Positions 58,801-64,000 of a DNA stretch of 64,000 nucleotides are shown piece after piece (within the stretch, counting starts at the first letter, position 1; every line of letters begins with the position of its first letter). The notes beneath the pieces were generated by a model that ran no database searches, had not been told where the DNA came from, and saw only the letters and a list, made by a program, of their open reading frames with translations. The stretch is from Daphnia pulex (taxonomy: Eukaryota; Arthropoda; Branchiopoda; Diplostraca; Daphniidae). Position numbers and translations under genes: made by a program. Where the stretch lies: assembly GCF_021134715.1 (NCBI RefSeq), contig NC_060019.1:806001-870000 (forward strand), written 5' to 3'.

Positions 58801-61800
58801 AGAAAAACAAACTTATCGCGAATTAAAAACGAAATAAACAAGGCAATTGTCGACGACGGTCAAGGTCGGACCAAGTTCATCATAACAAGCAATTCACACG
58901 CCAAATAGTAAAATTGCACAGTTCACTGTTTTATGGAATGCGGATTATCATTAGCTAGGTGGAATTCATTCAACCGACGCAATCGAAACAAAACACGACG
59001 TGATAGGACTTAATAAAATTCCTACAATTTGTCACTTGACGTAACCTGCCGTTGACGTCATCTCCGCCGACGATGGACTATACCACGTCGATAAGAATGT
59101 TCAAACTATTTCTTTGTGTTTCGTTAGTTAATGACAAAAGAGGAAAACTGGATAAAAGCGGAAAAACACGCAATCCCCCCCAGCCTGTTTAATTCACGTC
59201 GCTGCGGGCATTCTATCCGATAACAACAAACAGAAAAAAAAACACGAATAATTCATTGATTGAAGTAAACCCTAACGTTTTATCACTTAGCGGATGTCTC
59301 TAACGAGTGCACTGCACACAAAGAAACACAAGCACGATAAAACACACACACGTCAAGGACGACGGTAAGTCAAACATGTCTAGCGCGTGTGTGAGAAATA
59401 AATAAAAAAAAAGTCTCTTGTCGTGAAACTCCCGAGAACTACACGAATTTGAATAATAAAAAGGAGAAAGATCAAAACATTTGTTTTAGTTTTCAGCTAG
59501 CGTTCAATTTGGCGCAGATACCAATTTCATCACTTCTATCAACCGACTTTTTCTTCTATTTTGGACAAATCTAAGCCAATCCCTGCTGGCCAAATCGACA
59601 ACCATGTCCATCAAATGGCAAGTTTACCTTGAAGATGAAACAAAACAACGAGAAATCGACATTGACGGGCGAGGAATGCGCGGAACCGCCCCGTGAAAAA
59701 ACCCCACCACCACCACCACCTTCATCAATGCAGAGACTCGTTCGGATCGTTTGATGGCCGTGAATGCACACGCGATACATAACACACACAAAAAGAAAGC
59801 CCCGAACAAAACAGAAAAAGAATAACCAGCAGTAGTGTGTAATGAATTACACGAGCGACCAATCGAGCGAATCAAGCCAATCCGTCCAAACATCCTCTCG
59901 TTACCCAACCAATCAAGCGATTTGACGGCGATGGATCTACTTGGATGATAATTTTTTGCCCAAAAAATTCGCAATCTACCACATGGGAAGATTCGGCGTA
60001 AAAACCCCGAAAAGAAAAAGGAGCGCAGATATACTTATATTCTTGGGGGGAAAAACGCGGTCAATGTCACGACCGCAGGCGGGTTTTCTCCTTATACTGC
60101 GCTGCAGTGGCACGACGTGGTACCACCACCACGAAAGAAAACCGTCCCAGCTTTTAGATCTAATATTTACAATATTGAAATCAATTTCGTCGAGAGAGAA
60201 AATGTATACCCGGGCAACAAACGAGACGTTTCCTTCAATTAAAACCTACAATTTGATTCGGCGAAAAGTCATCCGAGAAGGACATAACTCGAGAACAGAC
60301 CAATCCCACACACACACACACAACGAATTGATCCTTTTCCTGGTTATTGACCAATCGATTTCGGCTCCGCTTTCCAGCATCAAATAGGCTAGCTGCTGCT
60401 GTTTATTACCGAGTATATACCTAAGCTCAAAAACAAACCAAGTAGCGTGGGAGGAACGAATGTGGGTGTGTGTGTGACGACGACAAAAAAAAAGGAACGA
60501 GGACCCCCAGCACGAGATTAAGTCACTCGTGTCGGTCTCTCGTCTGGTTTTGCCGGATCGATTCACGACGAATGCAGACAGAGGGCGACACATTCGAAAA
60601 AATAAAACCTTTTTTCCTCTTTTCACTACTTATTTTGGTCAAAATTTCGCTGTCGGGCTTTTCAAAGGGGAGAGAGAGCCATGCAACCAAAAGAAAAAAC
60701 TGATGACATGGCGCAAGTAAAAACGAGTTTGTCCCGGTTCTATCCCGGGATACGGCGAGTTTAAAAGAGAATTAAATTCGGAAAACGGTACTCTTTTACA
60801 CAGTGGGACCGGGCTGGAAGTGAGTGAATATAGTTGGAACGGACTAGAGAGCCAAGGCCGACCTTGGGGATAGAACGAGGAAAAGAGAGAGAGAAACGAA
60901 ACGAAGGAAGAAGAACTCTAACAGGGCCTTCAGGAGTTGTTTTAACGCCACAGCAATTATATTAGAGAGCCCTAGCAGAAGACGCCAACAACCTACAAAA
61001 AAATGTCTGGGTTTTTTCTCCTATCGACGTCTATCGAGTTCAAAAATATTTCCAAGAGACCATCATGTCTTTGCTGACGTCTAGTAAAAAGCTTGAAGCG
61101 CTCCCGACAGTCTGCCTAACCCACAAAAATAACTCATTTTCAAATGAAAATAGACAACGAGAGATGGTTTTGTTTCGTTGCGATCGGGGAAAAGAAATCC
61201 GAAGGGCATCGCAGTGCACAACCAAGGCCGCTAGACGCTGGTAGTAGACACTTAAAAAAAACGTGAACCAACCCTTTGGTCCACGTCATAACGAGACGAC
61301 GAACCAAACGTCGGATTTTTGGAGGAGGAGTAGCCGGAAGTGAGACAACGATTCCAACAAAAAAAAAACCGTGATGGATCGTCTATTCTGATCCCGTGAC
61401 AAAGGTCGACAACTTTTTCAAAACGACGTTGCAATGGCCAAAAAAAAGTTTCACGTTACTCGGTTTCGTGTTTCTACATCTCCCTTTTTTCCTTACTACT
61501 GGCCAATAAACCTACAATCGATAAACAAAAGCCGGCCAAGTCTCGTTCGTTCCTTTTTTTTAGTTTTAGTTTAGTTTTAGTTTCTTTTTTACCTGAAGTT
61601 CGCACCAGGCGACTGAAACTCCCGTTTGCGTGTCAAGTCCTCGATAGACGGTCTTGAAACTACCGCGGCCAATTTCCTCCTCGAATTTGAGGAAACGCTC
61701 GTCCGGCGATGTGGCCACCGCCTGTTCTTCGTTGTCTTCGGTGGCGTGTGTCTCGTCACTCTCCTCCTCTTTCTCGTGACCGTTTTCACGATGACCACCG

Positions 61801-62615
61801 CCTACTACGACAGGCAGCGAGTCCGTTTTGGCAATCGTTTCCAGGCTGTTTTTCTTGCCTTCTTCTTCTACTTCTTCCTTGACGTCCGGCTGGGGCTGCT
61901 GCACAGAGTCCAGCTCAGTTGACTTGGGCTGACTGGGGACTGTTTCAGAGTCCTGATCAATTGACTGTTGTTGGCAGAGCGTCTTGGAAATGGACAGGTT
62001 GATCAAGTCTGTGGCCAATTTGCTGCTGCTGGTTGTAGCAACAGCAGCAGTTTCCTCTGCTTTGATTGACGGTGGGGAACCAGACTCTGACACACTGTTT
62101 TGCCTCTTGATCTTGTTCGTAATGCCTGGTCTGGGTCTGGCTGCCACGTTGTGTGAGGGGATTTTAGAGACTTTGCTGTTGACAGCTTTGACTTGACGAT
62201 TGAGGGCTTCCACACTTTTGGAAGGACCAGGTTTTCCAGGAGTCGTAGAAGGTGGGGGCCACGACTGCTCCATCCTACCTAGAGGAGTATTGTTAGGTTG
62301 GGTGTTGTTGGTAGACCTGGGTGAAACGGAAGCCAGGTGCTCTCTACTGCTGGTCTTACTGGGCGGCCTGGAAGCAGGATTTCTGTTTGGGATGAAGCTG
62401 CCACTGCTGCGTGAAGGACTCTGACTGGGACTCCTGCCACCCAACACCAGTTTAGGGCTGGGCTCGTCAAACTGGCAGTGAGTCTGGAAGACTGTTCTGA
62501 TGGTGTTGTTCATCTGACGACTTTGGTTGCCCAATATCTCCCCGAGCCCCTTCTCAGACTCCTCTCTTGCCTTGGTGGCTATCCTATTGGGCATGATAGC
62601 TTTAGTTCTCGGCAT
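49839..62615 (-). CDS. Wnk: WNK (with-no-lysine) serine/threonine protein kinase
   Basis: Eleven coding exons: 62615-61593, 57518-57346, 57278-57158, 57095-56838, 56654-56566, 56477-56246, 56075-55722, 55655-53493, 53429-52794, 52634-50726 and 50245-49839. They total 7,365 nt, in frame throughout (2,454 aa). The kinase has the WNK hallmarks: lysine in the glycine loop ([11 protein letters not shown]), cysteine in place of the usual lysine (VAWCELQ), HRDLKCDNIFI, DLGLATL and [23 protein letters not shown] kinases sense chloride and osmolarity and phosphorylate SPAK/OSR1 (Fray) to control cation-chloride cotransporters. After the kinase come a CCT-like domain ([12 protein letters not shown]), a second CCT-like domain near the end of exon 8 ([20 protein letters not shown]), long Gln-rich repeats, and two RFxV docking motifs in exon 10 (SRFLV, SRFCV). 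The start follows an in-frame TAG and sits in GCCATCACCATG. A 5' UTR intron may end at about 62660. Confidence 0.95.
50246..50725 (-). other. Last WNK intron or alternative terminal exon
   Basis: If the donor at 50725 (CTG|GTATCT) is used, exon 10 joins in frame to exon 11 ([14 protein letters not shown]) at 50245 after a TTGATAG acceptor. If it is not used, translation ends at 50700 after FTTPPT, giving 2,327 aa. Both forms are plausible from sequence. Confidence 0.5.
53900..55660 (-). repeat. Gln-rich coding repeats of WNK exon 8
   Basis: This codes for long glutamine tracts (CAG/CAA mixed) and four copies of a DQMAYIQQ-type unit spaced by PIQQ and VVQQ elements. Mixed codons and regular spacing indicate internal amplification with selection to keep the frame. 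Confidence 0.8.
55722..55900 (-). repeat. PIQQ tetrapeptide repeats in WNK exon 7
   Basis: About ten tandem P/V-I/V-Q-Q units, a 12-bp repeat, just before the intron between exons 7 and 8. Confidence 0.8.
57519..61592 (-). other. Large first coding intron of WNK
   Basis: 4.07 kb between the exon encoding the N-terminus plus kinase loop and the next kinase exon. All other introns in the gene are 60-480 bp. It contains AT-rich and GA/CA runs and several TATA-like and GC-box-like stretches, but no exon or RNA I can support. Alternative internal promoters are possible, as in vertebrate WNK1, but that is inference. Confidence 0.6.
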
Positions 62616-64000
62616 GGTGATGGCACTCTTCACAGGCTGCTACCTCCTCACTGTGCACTAAATCAAGAAAAAGGACACACAATGATTGTTAAAGCTTGGT
62701 TGTAAATTCGAGGTCGTTCTGCATAGTTTCTTATTACGTTGCTAGTGACGGGGGAAGGAAGTGGGCAGAATTCCACGGAAACGTCAAAACACAAACAAAA
62801 TGTTTCACTAACGAACGGAAGCACACTCATACCACCGCCTCCGTGGATTACGGCATCCAAACTGTAACTTGAAATGTCTTCAACTGGTCCATTTATATCA
62901 GATTGTGTTTTGTGTGTGACGACGGAAAAAATTTATAACACAACTCCGCCTCTTTTTTGATTCTCTCTCAAACTTTCTGTCTTGTCTCTCTCACACACTG
63001 CGATTCACGGTGGTGTGATTCTCACAGAGGCAAACAGTCAAGTGCTGCTGTACTCAGAAATGCATGGTACCTTGTCTGCTTTCGCACCAGACGGTCACAG
63101 ACGAATGGGGGAAGGGGGCTTTAATTTTTCTCAGACATGACTACGCCATCTAGCGGTCGAGAAAAACAACCTTGGATGTCCTTGGGAAGTCTATCGCCCC
63201 TGGAAAAGAACAAAAATTCCCAAGAAGAACAAAAATGGCTGCAACACTAATCAGAGATAGTTAAAAAAAAAAAAAACTGGTACAATCTAGACGATAAATA
63301 AATCCCGGATCAAGGATCACAGAATAAGCCATTACGAGGGCAAAAAGTTACAACGTATATTTTGTCTGATATTTTTCCCGTCAGTCTCAGGGGTTGTTCA
63401 CACACACCCACAGCAAACACTTCCGCGAAAAAAGCTTTTGCTTCCCGATTCAGCGCGATATGCGGATTGTACAGAATATCACCTTGAGCCTTTCCTACTC
63501 CCAAGGTCTCCCTGTATTTTATTTTTCCCTATGCGCCAAAAAATGTTGACGCTGTTGACTCAAGTGGGGGGGTGTTATTGGCGTACGACCGTTACGTCAC
63601 GCGTGCAAATAGATGAAAGGCATTGATTGGCGCTACCACCCCCAAGGTCAAAGCGCAAAAAAAAAACAACACCACAACTTCAATTTTCCTACTCTTGTGT
63701 TACGTGAGTGCCACTGATAAAAAAGAAAAAACCGTTTGGCCATAAAACAAGGGAATTCGCCGCCATCACGCAAGGTCTTGCGAAAAATTCCACGTAGTCG
63801 TTTCTTCCGGTGAATCACCAACGTGTCTGAAAAGGAATTGCAACGTTGAAACTCTATTTCATTTAAGGGAATAATAAACCAGTCCCGGTCCACTTATTTA
63901 GGATACTACTACAACACACACTTTGTTTTAAATAGCAACGCCAGCTGATCCGGCGACACACAGTGCCATTCCCGAACGAACTCTACGCCCGTCAGGCGGG
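62616..64000 (-). promoter_or_regulatory. WNK 5' region
   Basis: Contains the probable 5' UTR, with a likely splice acceptor (GATTTAG) at about 62660, and presumed promoter DNA. No TATA box at a clear distance. No gene is seen between 62,900 and 64,000. Confidence 0.4.

Overview
This window is nuclear DNA from an arthropod, most likely a branchiopod crustacean such as Daphnia. That assignment is inference. It rests on short 55-90 bp GT-AG introns, AT-rich intergenic DNA, a many-exon class III alcohol dehydrogenase, a very glutamine-rich WNK kinase, and an expanded family of IRE1-like kinases. No tRNA, rRNA, CRISPR or bacterial-type operon was seen.

Region 1, about 1-21,000, is a tandem array of four related genes on the minus strand. 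Each encodes, or once encoded, an IRE1/RNase L-type protein kinase followed by ankyrin repeats. Copy 1 runs off the left edge. Copies 2 and 3 look intact, at about 496 and 598 aa. Copy 4 has lost its kinase and keeps only ankyrin repeats. The 37-aa ankyrin unit is present 2, 5 and 7 times in copies 2, 3 and 4. Each copy has the same TATA-containing upstream block and the same conserved, frame-broken coding remnant after its stop codon. Between the copies lie a decayed helical-protein gene (10.1-11.25 kb), a decayed secreted trypsin-like gene on the plus strand (6.5-8.1 kb), and a segmental duplication (8.16-8.88 kb versus 17.17-17.88 kb).

Region 2, about 21-28 kb, holds two short unknown minus-strand genes. 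Both have TATA boxes and encode basic, probably nuclear proteins carrying MEVD motifs. The region also holds an ankyrin gene relic and a coiled-coil pseudogene.

Region 3, about 28.2-43.2 kb, is a large inverted repeat. Its arms are 3.7 kb and nearly identical, around a 2.4 kb centre that carries the 5' part of mRpS35 and partial repeats of an unknown multi-exon gene. An apparently full-length 5.1 kb non-LTR retrotransposon with a restriction-like endonuclease has inserted into the right arm only. It is flanked by a 16-17 bp target duplication lying in a 36-bp perfect palindrome that survives intact in the left arm.

Region 4, about 44-64 kb, is conserved genome. It holds class III alcohol dehydrogenase (S-nitrosoglutathione reductase) on the plus strand in ten exons, and a WNK kinase on the minus strand. 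The WNK model has eleven coding exons, 2,454 codons, a 4 kb first intron, two RFxV docking motifs and an alternative C-terminus. Both exon models keep frame over every junction.
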